A stretch of 64,000 nt of DNA from GCA-2737725 sp965229355 (GTDB lineage Bacteria; Pseudomonadota; Alphaproteobacteria; Rhodospirillales; Rhodospirillaceae): contig OZ245869.1 of the NCBI GenBank assembly GCA_965229355.1, forward strand, positions 4,092,001-4,156,000, written 5' to 3'. The notes below the pieces were generated by a model. The model was not told the DNA's origin and made no database searches. It was given only the letters and a program-made list of their open reading frames with translations. Shown piece by piece: positions 8,542-15,998 of the stretch (position 1 is the first letter of the stretch; each line of letters starts with the position of its first letter). Made by a program: the position numbers and the translations under genes.

Positions 8542-8892
8542 ATGACCATCTCATCTCGCTTTAAAACTGTGGCGTTGGCTGCCAGCATGGCTGCTGGGTT
8601 AGGCCTTGCCGTTCCTGCCTTTGCCGTCGATCTGGAAAGCGCGCGCGCACAAGGACTCGTTGGCGAACGCCCAGACGGTTTGATTGGCGCAGTTCAGTCC
8701 AGCGTCACACCCGATGTGAAGTCGCTGGTCGACAGCGTCAATGCCGCACGCATGAAAGAGTATCGCTCTATTGCTGAAAAGAACGGCACGCCCTTAGACG
8801 CCGTGCAGGCTGTAGCTGGGGAAAAGCAGATCGAGAAAGCCAAGCAGAACAAATGGTACAGCATGAGTTCTGGCGGCAGTTGGTCGAAGTAG
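8542..8892 (+). CDS. ydbL: YdbL-family periplasmic protein (DUF1318)
   Basis: A 116-residue exported protein with a clear signal peptide ending VPAFA before VDLESARAQGLVGERPDG. The segment ARAQGLVGE...GLIG and the C-terminal helices with AVAGEKQIEKA are typical of DUF1318/YdbL. YdbL modulates assembly of the YdbH-YnbE phospholipid-transport bridge in Escherichia coli. It forms a two-gene operon with ynbE and is followed by a strong terminator. The 116-residue length is normal for the family. The start follows GAGAGGGAACC, a good ribosome binding site. Confidence 0.85.
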   Translation: MTISSRFKTVALAASMAAGLGLAVPAFAVDLESARAQGLVGERPDGLIGAVQSSVTPDVKSLVDSVNAARMKEYRSIAEKNGTPLDAVQAVAGEKQIEKAKQNKWYSMSSGGSWSK

Positions 8893-8915
8893 CCCTGCTG
8901 CACTTTGAAAAACAA

Positions 8916-8946
8916 AAAGGCTCCGTGCGAACGGAGCCTTTGCTAT
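8916..8946 (+). terminator. Intrinsic terminator after ydbL
   Basis: An 11-bp stem (AAAGGCTCCGT / ACGGAGCCTTT) with a GCGA tetraloop, followed by TGCTATTT. An A-run upstream means it may also serve the minus-strand gene ending at 8965. Confidence 0.85.
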
Positions 8947-8964
8947 TTCTGATGCGCACGAATT

Positions 8965-9375
8965 TTAGTGCGTCACACCAATATGCGTTGCAACTTCCGG
9001 CGCGCCCATGAGCGCTTGGTTGAATTCGTATTCCGCAACATTGCGCTCGGCTTGGCTGGGGGTCACCGTGGGACCGGCCTGACGGCTGTACGCCGCTTGG
9101 GCTTGCACAATCGTCGTGCCCACTTCCCGCGTCACGAACACACCTGAAAACCGCACCACTTGGTCAGCGAACTGACGCCCACGACGCTGCGGTCGTGAGA
9201 AATCAAAATCGTCGGTATCATTGAAAGCGCGAAAGTCTTCGCGACCTTGGGCCGAGAATTGGGTGTCGATCTCATCGACGGCTTTATAAGACGTCGCACC
9301 CGACCCGCCACGCATCGGGGAAACCCGAGAGGCCGTCGAAGCGACGTTTGAATTGATGACGGTAGCCGCGCTCAT
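8965..9375 (-). CDS. Hypothetical protein, Ser/Thr/Ala-rich N-terminus (136 aa)
   Basis: Read from the ATG at 9375, with a GGAAG about 12 nt upstream; an earlier ATG at 9411 would add 12 residues. No signal peptide or membrane segment is seen. The N-terminal third is low complexity. The middle is charged (DEIDTQFSAQGREDFRAFND, then FSRPQRRGRQF). The C-terminal part (VFVTREVGTTIVQAQAAYSR...EYEFNQALMGAPE) is more ordered. No family is recognised. It ends near the ydbL terminator in convergent orientation. Confidence 0.55.
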   Translation of the reverse strand: MSAATVINSNVASTASRVSPMRGGSGATSYKAVDEIDTQFSAQGREDFRAFNDTDDFDFSRPQRRGRQFADQVVRFSGVFVTREVGTTIVQAQAAYSRQAGPTVTPSQAERNVAEYEFNQALMGAPEVATHIGVTH

Positions 9376-9431
9376 CGCAGTAAGTCTTCCAGACTTTGCG
9401 GTGAGCCACACATTCTGTATGGCAACGAAAA

Positions 9432-9456
9432 CGTTGGGGTCATTCCGACCTCAACG
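9432..9456. repeat. Inverted repeat in divergent promoter region
   Basis: Arms CGTTGGGGTC and GACCTCAACG (9 of 10 pairs) around a 5-nt spacer, between the divergent genes starting at 9375 and 9646. This is a candidate operator; no regulator can be assigned. Confidence 0.4.
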
Positions 9457-9645
9457 CGAGCCTTCTTGCACACCGCAAAAATAAGGCCGCACTTGTAACG
9501 AGTCAAACAACCATATCGGCTCTAAAGGATAGTTAATAAAATCCATAGCTTAAGAGGGTTTTTGTAAGCTTTTCCGGGCCTTAAGGGGAAATTCCCACAT
9601 CTTTTAAAGGCTTTACGGCGCGCGCCTGGGCGCTTATCTGACGGG

Positions 9646-10248
9646 ATGACCGCCCCTCACCTTCATAGACTCGATTTTGGGCCTGAAGACCTGCCACCCG
9701 TTTCGCCCTTAGACCTGCGCAAGGCCTGGCGGGCCGCCCACGTGGCTGCCGAAGTGGGTTTGGCGATGGAACCGGGATACGTGGAGGGCGTGACCTTCCG
9801 CACCAAGACCGGTGCTGAAACCAAGTTCGTCTTTGCTGATCTGGATGCCGCCTGCTGGGCTGGAGCGATTGATCGCACCTACGACCTTCAGACCATCACC
9901 GGGCTATCGCTGCTGTTCCGACTGCTCGCGCTGATCGAGTTAATGTCAAAAGCGCCGTGGCTGCGCCCCTATTTCTCGCTGACAGCAAAAGACGGGGCAT
10001 CGCTGGACCAGTTGCTGCTGGCAACGGCTGCCACCGAACCTTTGTCTACTGGTGCTGGGTTCAACCCGCTGAGCTTTAAAGCGGCCATGGGCATTGACGA
10101 ACAGAAAACGCTGCCGACGCCAATAGCGCCCAAGCCAAAGAGCACAAAGCCACCAACCTCCAAACCGAAGGCCGCCAAGCGCAAAACTGCGGTACCAAAG
10201 ACGGCAAAGCGCAAATCAGCCAAGCCGCAAGCGTCTCGGAAGACATAA
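9646..10248 (+). CDS. Hypothetical protein with Lys/Ala/Pro-rich tail (200 aa)
   Basis: Residues 1-150 form a globular, mainly helical domain (LDLRKAWRAAHVAAEVGLAM, then TGLSLLFRLLALIELMSKA) with no signal peptide. Residues about 155-200 are an extremely basic tail of repeated KPKS/PKAAKRK/PKTAKRK units, like histone H1-type or AlgP-type tails that bind nucleic acids. Nucleic-acid binding by the tail is an inference. The globular part is not recognised. The upstream region is AT-rich and probably holds the promoter. The next gene on this strand is more than 1.7 kb away. Confidence 0.65.
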   Translation: MTAPHLHRLDFGPEDLPPVSPLDLRKAWRAAHVAAEVGLAMEPGYVEGVTFRTKTGAETKFVFADLDAACWAGAIDRTYDLQTITGLSLLFRLLALIELMSKAPWLRPYFSLTAKDGASLDQLLLATAATEPLSTGAGFNPLSFKAAMGIDEQKTLPTPIAPKPKSTKPPTSKPKAAKRKTAVPKTAKRKSAKPQASRKT

Positions 10249-10530
10249 TCCGAAAACTCAAAACCCCAGACCCGCTTTGCTTCGACCGCCAATGCGGGGA
10301 CGACGTGGCAGCGGCGTGCTGCACGACAGCCAAAGCAAAAACCAAGTCTGGGGAATGATCGGCTAACAAAGCTTCGAACCGAAGCCTGGTGTTATCTAGC
10401 CTTGGAGGTATCGAGCATTGCGTTATCTGGTGAGTTATCCGCGAGGCCGCAGGCGCTTGATAAAGCCGCCCGCAGTCCTCGCGTGTCCTCTCCAGGACAT
10501 CTCAAAATCTCGAAAAAATGTGGGTGTGGG
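10249..10530. other. Intergenic region, no convincing gene
   Basis: About 280 bases between the Lys-rich-tail protein and the end of the small SOS-type gene. Short frames on both strands lack ribosome binding sites and overlap one another. A loose CTTCGAACCGAAG palindrome near 10372 is the only structure noticed. Confidence 0.4.
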
Positions 10531-10632
10531 TTAGGCGACTTGAAGCGCCATGGCCACCAACGACCACAAGTAAACAACGAACAACAGACCTAACAACGCC
10601 GAGGCTTCTTTTAAGTAGGTAACAGCATCCAT
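10531..10632 (-). CDS. LexA-controlled 33-residue single-span membrane protein (SidA-like design)
   Basis: A 33-residue protein starting MDAVTYLKEASALL, with one hydrophobic helix at about residues 12-30 (LLGLLFVVYLWSLVAMAL) after a short charged N-terminus (D2, K8, E9). The start at 10632 has AGGAG 10 nt upstream; a longer in-frame start at 10728 lies inside the promoter and is rejected. Two alphaproteobacterial LexA boxes flank the promoter, so SOS induction is strongly suggested. In Caulobacter the SOS gene sidA encodes a single-span inner-membrane peptide of 29 residues that blocks division. This product matches that size, topology and control, but sequence homology is not claimed. It is monocistronic. 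Confidence 0.72.
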   Translation of the reverse strand: MDAVTYLKEASALLGLLFVVYLWSLVAMALQVA

Positions 10633-10691
10633 GTTGCGTACTCCTGCTTTGCTTGCGGGCCCTGGATTACACGTGACGATAGGGCCGATAT

Positions 10692-10706
10692 GTTCTGTTT
10701 TTGTTC
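10692..10706. promoter_or_regulatory. LexA box 1 (GTTC-N7-GTTC)
   Basis: GTTCTGTTTTTGTTC reads GTTC-N7-GTTC, the alphaproteobacterial LexA direct-repeat operator. It lies about 60-74 nt upstream of the small membrane protein's start, around +6 to +20 of the predicted transcript. Confidence 0.8.
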
Positions 10707-10718
10707 TCATCGAGGCAG

Positions 10719-10747
10719 AATAGAACATACCAAGAACATCGTGTCAA
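10719..10747 (-). promoter_or_regulatory. Sigma-70 promoter with LexA box 2 between -35 and -10
   Basis: On the minus strand: TTGACA (10747-10742, perfect -35), a 17-nt spacer, then TCTATT (10724-10719, 4/6 match to -10). The spacer contains GTTCTTGGTATGTTC, a second GTTC-N7-GTTC LexA box (10737-10723), so a bound repressor would block RNA polymerase. The predicted transcript starts near 10712 and has an ~80-nt leader before the 33-residue gene. Confidence 0.8.
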
Positions 10748-10902
10748 GCAGGTCTCAATACAACAGATTTGTGTGGCAGTTTTGAGCCAGCTTCAGGGCA
10801 ACCCGGCCCCAATTCCATGACAAAGCGGATAGGCAATACGGCACGCCAAGCCCATAGCCAGTAAAGCTATGGGATATTTAGGTGCCTCATTTGCGAAACG
10901 AC

Positions 10903-11295
10903 CTACTTCGGAAAAGGCTCGATATGGCTTTCGCCGGTGCGTCCGAAGTAGATGGCCTGACGGCCCACCAGCGAGACGATGTATTCAACACACCCTGCCG
11001 CCGCGATGCGGCTACAGAATTCCAGGTACTGAATCTCCCCCCGCTGGATGGCGCGAACCGCGGCATCAACAGCCGCCGCCGAGAACGCTTGGGCAGGCAT
11101 GGGAGACCTGTGTGCCGGTGTGACCACCGAACTGCCATCCGGCATGAAATAGATTTTCTCGCATCGAACCATATCGGCGCGGTAGCGCTCGACCCCGGCG
11201 GCCATCAGTTTGCCCACCACCACCGGAAACGAGACCAATTCCTGGTCGGAGATCTGGGTGCATTCTTGGGCAACGGTTTCAAACACGGTGGTCAT
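10903..11295 (-). CDS. DUF1398 family protein (YbcV-like)
   Basis: A 130-residue cytoplasmic protein matching DUF1398 by overall pattern: an N-terminal helix (TVFETVAQECTQISDQEL), the central FPVVVGKLMAAGVERYRADMV with IYFMPDG, and the C-terminal AIQRGEIQYLEFCSRIAAAG. The molecular function is unknown; homologues occur in prophages and chromosomes. AGGAG precedes the ATG. The gene lies 18 nt after the MarR regulator in the same direction, so the two form an operon and MarR probably controls its expression in response to a small molecule. Confidence 0.82.
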   Translation of the reverse strand: MTTVFETVAQECTQISDQELVSFPVVVGKLMAAGVERYRADMVRCEKIYFMPDGSSVVTPAHRSPMPAQAFSAAAVDAAVRAIQRGEIQYLEFCSRIAAAGCVEYIVSLVGRQAIYFGRTGESHIEPFPK

Positions 11296-11313
11296 GGCAA
11301 ACTCCTGGCAGGA

Positions 11314-11775
11314 CTATTTCAAAGGGGGCGTGGTGATGCCGCCGCGCTCGACCAGTTCGCGCAGCAGGCTTTGTAGGGCGACCCGCTCAAGGGGCTTTAA
11401 GTGCCCAAAAAACGCCTCGTCATTTTCATCGGCAAGCGCGGCCAAGTCCGGCACCAGGCCCCGGCCCTTTTTGGTCAAGCCCACGGACTGAAAACGCCGG
11501 TCCTTCTTAGCAGTGGTCCGGGCAAGCAAGCCCTTGGCCTCTAACCGGTCCACCAGTTTCGAGACGGCCCCTCGGGTTAGGCCCACCGCTGTGGCGAGGT
11601 CAGACGGCACCATGCCGTCGACCTCGAACAGTTCGCGCATCAACACCCACTCGGCGACGGTCACGTCCTTCCCCTCAAGCTTGAGGGCAAAGGCATGGCT
11701 GACTTGGTTCGAGACCGCCCGCATCCAGTACCCGAGATGGGATTTAAGCGTGCTGACGTGCGCTGACTTTGACAT
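11314..11775 (-). CDS. MarR-family transcriptional regulator
   Basis: A 153-residue winged-helix repressor. The recognition region (GMVPSDLATAVGLTRGAVSKLVDRLEAKGLL) and wing (DRRFQSVGLTKKGRGL) are intact and preceded by dimerisation helices. An ATG start at 11775 (AGG 8 nt upstream) is preferred to a GTG 15 nt earlier. A long palindrome 32-61 nt upstream is the probable self-operator. It is cotranscribed with the DUF1398 gene, giving a typical autoregulated MarR operon. The ligand is unknown. Confidence 0.9.
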   Translation of the reverse strand: MSKSAHVSTLKSHLGYWMRAVSNQVSHAFALKLEGKDVTVAEWVLMRELFEVDGMVPSDLATAVGLTRGAVSKLVDRLEAKGLLARTTAKKDRRFQSVGLTKKGRGLVPDLAALADENDEAFFGHLKPLERVALQSLLRELVERGGITTPPLK

Positions 11776-11802
11776 CACAAACCTGGCCACATATTCAATT
11801 AA

Positions 11803-11836
11803 TTTCCTAGGAAACTATAAGCATATAGTTTCCTAG
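11803..11836. promoter_or_regulatory. MarR-type operator, two overlapping palindromes
   Basis: Arms CTAGGAAACTATA and TATAGTTTCCTAG are perfect reverse complements (13 bp each, 4-nt spacer; 11807-11836). A second palindrome TTTCCTAGGAAA (11803-11814) shares the left arm. GAAACTAT/ATAGTTTC words are typical of MarR sites, and the location upstream of the marR gene fits autoregulation. Confidence 0.75.
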
Positions 11837-11935
11837 TCAACCAATATAAGCGAACGCAGATCGCCGCATAATTGTGAAGCGCGAGCCGACCTTTCGGCAC
11901 GCCGTCACGGCCAAATCTGCCGTGTTTTGGAGAGC

Positions 11936-12003
11936 CGATAAATTAATCCAATTTCTTATATAATAATCATAATTAATTGATTTATATAAATTATATAATT
12001 TAG
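11936..12003. other. Extremely AT-rich tract before dusA
   Basis: About 68 bases with only a handful of G or C, in otherwise GC-rich DNA. It contains many TATA and AATTAA words and probably holds the dusA promoter or UP-like/bent DNA. The rest of the marR-dusA gap (11841-11935) shows nothing clear. Confidence 0.6.
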
Positions 12004-12075
12004 ATGAGGATTAAGGCTACGGTCCGTCCTCACTCTGACGTTGCACCAAACGCGGCCCTGACTTATCCCCACCCC

Positions 12076-13113
12076 ATGAATATGAAGCAGGCTCAGCGGC
12101 TGTCGATTGCGCCGATGATGGAGTGGACGGACCGGCACTTCCGGTACCTCGTCCGCCTTATCAGCAAGCGCACCCTTCTCTATACCGAGATGGTGACAGC
12201 GAACGCATTAGTGCGCGGACGCGACCCCGAGCGCTTCATTGCCTACGATCAGGTCGAGCACCCAGTCGCCCTGCAACTGGGTGGGGCCGACCCTGCCCTG
12301 ATGGCAGGGGCAGCGGCCAAAGGGGCGGCGGCTGGGTACGATGAGATTAACCTGAACATCGGCTGTCCCAGTGACCGGGTCAGTGCTGGTCGGTTCGGAG
12401 CCTGCCTGATGGGTGAGCCTAAGCTGGTCGCCGAGATGGTCACCGAGATTCGCGACCGCTTGGCCAAGATGGGCAGCAACATCCCCGTCACCGTCAAAAC
12501 CCGCATTGGCATCGACCACCAGGATAGCGTCGCCTTCTTGGATGACTTCGTGGGCATCGTCTCGGGTGCGGGCTGCGACACCTTTATTATTCACTCCCGC
12601 AAGGCCTGGCTGTCAGGCTTGAGCCCGAAAGAGAACCGCGAGATCCCGCCCCTGGTGTACGACCGGGCTTACAAGCTGAAGCGCGACTTCCCGCAGTTCA
12701 CCATTTCCATCAACGGCGGCATCAAGACCGTGGCCGAGGCGGCCGAGCACCTCAAGCACGTCGATGGCGTGATGATCGGTCGCGCGGCCTATGACGCCCC
12801 CTATGCGCTTCTGGCCACCGCAGACTTAAGTCTGTTCGGCGATGATCATGCTGTTCCGTCGGAAGTCGAGATCGCGCAGGCGTATCTGGATTACGCCGAA
12901 GCCGAAGTGGCCAAAGGCACGCGCCTGCATTCCATCACCCGCCATGCGGCGGGGCTCTTTACAGGGCGCTCGGGCGCACGCACCTGGCGCCGCGCTTTAA
13001 GCCAAGTCTGCACCGCACCCGATGCAAAAACGGCGCTGACAGATTTACGCACCCTTTTTACGGGAAATATTAACGGTCTTTGCCTAAACTTACGCGAAGG
13101 CCTTGCCGCATAA
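12076..13113 (+). CDS. dusA: tRNA-dihydrouridine(20/20a) synthase DusA
   Basis: FMN enzyme that reduces uridine at position 20/20a in the tRNA D-loop using NADPH. It shows the DusA start LSIAPMMEWTDRHFRY, LLYTEMV, HPVALQLGG, the catalytic loop NIGCPSDRVSAGRFGACLM (Cys97 is the general acid), VTVKTRIGID, FIIHSRKAWL, INGGI and MIGRAAY. The length of about 345 residues is normal. The start is uncertain: the ATG at 12076 or 12082 fits the family, while an ATG at 12004 would add 24 residues that do not look coding. Neither has a good ribosome binding site. The conserved 5' sequence is the known integration target of dusA-specific elements, and here appears unoccupied. Confidence 0.93.
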   Translation: MNMKQAQRLSIAPMMEWTDRHFRYLVRLISKRTLLYTEMVTANALVRGRDPERFIAYDQVEHPVALQLGGADPALMAGAAAKGAAAGYDEINLNIGCPSDRVSAGRFGACLMGEPKLVAEMVTEIRDRLAKMGSNIPVTVKTRIGIDHQDSVAFLDDFVGIVSGAGCDTFIIHSRKAWLSGLSPKENREIPPLVYDRAYKLKRDFPQFTISINGGIKTVAEAAEHLKHVDGVMIGRAAYDAPYALLATADLSLFGDDHAVPSEVEIAQAYLDYAEAEVAKGTRLHSITRHAAGLFTGRSGARTWRRALSQVCTAPDAKTALTDLRTLFTGNINGLCLNLREGLAA

Positions 13114-13210
13114 GGGTATTTTGTGCGACTCAACTGGTCTTGGGGTTAAGACAAATAAAACTACAAAACACTCCGTGGGACTGACGGATAAACTTGGGGA
13201 CTAGCCAGCG

Positions 13211-13909
13211 ATGGCGCCACGTTACGCGATCTATTTTGCACCCGAGCATAACAGCCCGCTGGAAGATTTTGGCCGGCGCTGGTTAGGCCGCAATGGCGTG
13301 CCTGCTGATAGCCCACCGCCTGAAGTGCCTGGCATTACGCCCCAGCGTTTCTTTGCGCTGACCGAGGGCGCCCGCCGTTATGGTTTTCATGGGACATTAA
13401 AGCCGCCGTTCGAACTGAACCCCAGAATGCCGGTCGACGCGCTGTTCGAAGCCGTGCGCATTTTCGCAAAAAGTGCAGCGCCCATCGAACTGCCGCCGCT
13501 GGAGTTGGCAATTATCGGCAAGTTCATTGCGCTCACGCCCATTCGTTCCTCTGTGCAGTTAGAAAGCCTGGCCGCCTTGTGCGTGCGCACCTTTGAAGGC
13601 TTCCGGATGCCCCTGTCGAAAGAACAGATGGCGCATTACTTGCGCAACAAACTGACGGTGCACCAAACGCAAATGTTAGAGCACTGGGGCTATCCGTACG
13701 TGATGGAAGAGTTCCGGTTCCACATCTCTGTCACCGACCGCATCGACAACGATGCAGAGCGCGCAGCCATGATGACCACCGTGCAAAAGATGACCATCGG
13801 CGTGGTGAACAAACCCCTTATTGTGTCGGATGTGGCCGTGTTCTATCAATCCGACCGTGAGAAACCGATGGAACTGCTGCAACGCTTTCCCTTTGGTCGC
13901 AAAAAATAA
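13211..13909 (+). CDS. DUF1045 protein, 2H phosphoesterase-like
   Basis: A 232-residue cytoplasmic protein with the two HxT/S signatures of the 2H phosphoesterase superfamily: YGFHGTLKPPF and FRFHISVTDR, about 110 residues apart. The opening RYAIYFAPEHNSPL and GRRWLGR match DUF1045, a family often encoded inside phosphonate (phn) clusters. No phn gene is near, so the substrate here is open; a cyclic or phosphoester nucleotide-like substrate would fit the fold. It stands alone between dusA and the next gene, with gaps of about 100-135 nt. Confidence 0.82.
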   Translation: MAPRYAIYFAPEHNSPLEDFGRRWLGRNGVPADSPPPEVPGITPQRFFALTEGARRYGFHGTLKPPFELNPRMPVDALFEAVRIFAKSAAPIELPPLELAIIGKFIALTPIRSSVQLESLAALCVRTFEGFRMPLSKEQMAHYLRNKLTVHQTQMLEHWGYPYVMEEFRFHISVTDRIDNDAERAAMMTTVQKMTIGVVNKPLIVSDVAVFYQSDREKPMELLQRFPFGRKK

Positions 13910-14044
13910 GCTGCACATTCAGCTGCTCTCTTAACCAGCCCCCATCGTAACCAGTCCGCTGCATAATCTGCGGTTACATGCTGCGTAACTTATTAACCAT
14001 TCGCTGGCAGGAAGAGGCAGTCCTGTTCAGCCTTATTCCTTGTC

Positions 14045-15448
14045 ATGAATACGCTCCGCACTTGGGTGTCGAAGATCACCCGCTGGGGTCGCGACCGCGA
14101 TGCCGCCAGCACCACCGATCCGGGTGAAATCACATTAGGGTTTAGCCCTGATGACGTGCGCCCGACGATCACGTGGGATCAAGACATCGACCTGACCTTG
14201 GGGACGTTGGTTAATGATGCCACCACCAAAGCCAGCGGGCGCGTGCAGGTCCTGACGATTGCACATTTACGTGCCGAGTTGGGCGACGCCTGGGACCGCT
14301 ACAAAAAGAAAGTTCTGATCATCGCCGAGAACACCATCGGCCGCATGATCGGCAAAGGTAACACCTACATTCCGCAAGACGAGGATAGCTGGCTGCTGCT
14401 GATGCCCGCCTTATCGGAACATGAAGCGCAATTAAAAGCCGACGAGATCGCCATGGTGCTGGGCGAGAAACTGGTGGGCGAGCGCTTTGAAGAAAAAGAA
14501 CCGCCCCTGCCCCAAACAGCGAAAGTGGATTTGGCCCAAGCTTTGAATCCCGACGGCAGTTTCAATTCTACCGCCATGCGTAATGCCGTGAAGCGTGCGC
14601 GCTTAACACTGGCGGCCAAAGATGCGCGCCGCTCGGTGAAGGAACTGGACCAGATCAAAGCAAATGCCAAACCGTTGGAGAAGCCATTAGGCACTGCGGC
14701 GTCGTTCTCTCAAGCGTCGTTGTTTCCATCGCTGACGCTGGCGTACCGCCAAATGTGGCAGTCGGATACCGAAAGCTTTTCTGCATTTGCCTTGCGTGCG
14801 TTTACCGACACTGGCGAACCGGTGTTTGGCCCCAACGCACCGGCCACCGTCCAATCAGCGTTGAATGACGCCACCATTATCGACCTGGCCAAAGCCGCCT
14901 TCGCGGACTTCAGCGCCATGACGCAAAAGAACATGCGCGCCACATACGTGGTGCCGGTGCCGTTCAGTGTGATGACGCGGAAATTGGGCGCGGTGTTCCT
15001 GCGCGCGCTGGCCGCCTTGCCGCAAAAAGAGCGCCTGACGTTCATGCGCATCGAACTCGTGAATATTCCATCGCGTACGCCGGTGGGCACATTGATTGAC
15101 GTGCGCGAGTTGTTCCGGGGCCGTGTGAAGGACGTGGCGTTCCTGCTGGACCTTGGCCACCTCAACCAAGAGGTCTTGGCGCTGGACCACATCACGATTG
15201 GCGCTGAACCGCATACGGACTTGTTTGCCAACGATCAGTACCTGCACGAAGCAATGAGTTTCTTCCGGCGCAAGGCCTCAGGGCGCCGCACATACATCAT
15301 GGGCTTGCGCACACGCGAACAGGCCAGCTTCGCATTGCATACAGGAATCGATGAAATCAGCGGACCCGGCATTGCCGATGATCTACGCCACCTGCCCGAC
15401 CGTACCACAGTTGTGTATAAACAAGAGCTTGTTCGGGGCCCAACTTAG
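14045..15448 (+). CDS. Probable degenerate GGDEF/EAL-like signalling protein
   Basis: 467 residues, cytoplasmic, no transmembrane segment. Residues about 75-155 (VLTIAHLRAELGDAWDRYKK...DSWLLLMPALSEHEAQLKADEI) look like a degenerate GGDEF or diguanylate-like fold lacking the GG(D/E)EF motif. Residues about 215-460 (YRQMWQ, then TYVVPVPFSVMTRKLGAVFL, VAFLLDLGHL, HITIG) have the rhythm of an EAL-type TIM barrel without EAL catalytic residues. The middle is a basic helical linker. This reading rests on pattern only; the protein could be an unrelated family. The gene is followed 42 nt later by a membrane protein on the same strand. Confidence 0.6.
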   Translation: MNTLRTWVSKITRWGRDRDAASTTDPGEITLGFSPDDVRPTITWDQDIDLTLGTLVNDATTKASGRVQVLTIAHLRAELGDAWDRYKKKVLIIAENTIGRMIGKGNTYIPQDEDSWLLLMPALSEHEAQLKADEIAMVLGEKLVGERFEEKEPPLPQTAKVDLAQALNPDGSFNSTAMRNAVKRARLTLAAKDARRSVKELDQIKANAKPLEKPLGTAASFSQASLFPSLTLAYRQMWQSDTESFSAFALRAFTDTGEPVFGPNAPATVQSALNDATIIDLAKAAFADFSAMTQKNMRATYVVPVPFSVMTRKLGAVFLRALAALPQKERLTFMRIELVNIPSRTPVGTLIDVRELFRGRVKDVAFLLDLGHLNQEVLALDHITIGAEPHTDLFANDQYLHEAMSFFRRKASGRRTYIMGLRTREQASFALHTGIDEISGPGIADDLRHLPDRTTVVYKQELVRGPT

Positions 15449-15490
15449 CGCCTAAATACGGGCTTTCTTGCGCAATCGGAGCCCACATCA

Positions 15491-15961
15491 ATGCCGCCAA
15501 TCGATCCCGCCTGGGCCGGTCAGGTCCAATTTTACGAACTGCTCTTCGGCACCTGGACTGTATACATTTTCCTGGTCCTGATGTGGGAACGCGGGTTTGG
15601 CGTAAAACTGCCGGAATGGCGCTACGTGCTCCTCAACTTCATTGGCGCTGGCGCCTTCTGGGTGAACCACTATTTCCAGTACGCGCCCTTCTGGCTGATC
15701 CTGATCAACCTCTACACGCTGATGTTTATCTTGGTGTGGTGGCAGTTGGGCGTGCGCGGTCAGCCGAAATCCGTCGGCTGGAAGATTGCCGCCACCCTGG
15801 CCTCAGTTGCTTACACCGTCGCGTTTATCGGCTTCGAGCAGATCAGTCGCGCCGGGGTCGACCGCTTTGGCATGCACGAGTTTTGCTGGATGGCATTATC
15901 GTACCTCGGCTTCGTGGCTGTGATCATCTGGCGCGGCAAAGCGCTCAAAAGCCCCACTTAA
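15491..15961 (+). CDS. Multi-span membrane protein (156 aa)
   Basis: A small inner-membrane protein with about four to five hydrophobic helices (near residues 13-32, 44-60, 66-86, 98-116 and 132-148). It is unusually rich in Trp, Tyr and Phe. No known family is recognised. GGAG lies 10 nt before the ATG. The gap of 42 nt to the preceding gene, in the same direction, suggests cotranscription with it. Confidence 0.7.
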   Translation: MPPIDPAWAGQVQFYELLFGTWTVYIFLVLMWERGFGVKLPEWRYVLLNFIGAGAFWVNHYFQYAPFWLILINLYTLMFILVWWQLGVRGQPKSVGWKIAATLASVAYTVAFIGFEQISRAGVDRFGMHEFCWMALSYLGFVAVIIWRGKALKSPT

Positions 15962-15972
15962 ACAACGCCATA

Positions 15973-15998
15973 GCACTGTGGCGCGTCCGCCACAGTGC
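15973..15998 (+). terminator. Hairpin after membrane protein gene
   Basis: A perfect 11-bp stem (GCACTGTGGCG / CGCCACAGTGC) with a CGTC loop, 12 nt after the stop codon. No T-run follows, so it is at best a weak or factor-assisted terminator, or an RNA-protecting structure. Confidence 0.45.

Noticed and set aside
10633..10728. Longer start for the SOS-type membrane protein
   Set aside because: The extra 32 codons overlap the predicted promoter and LexA boxes and have no ribosome binding site.
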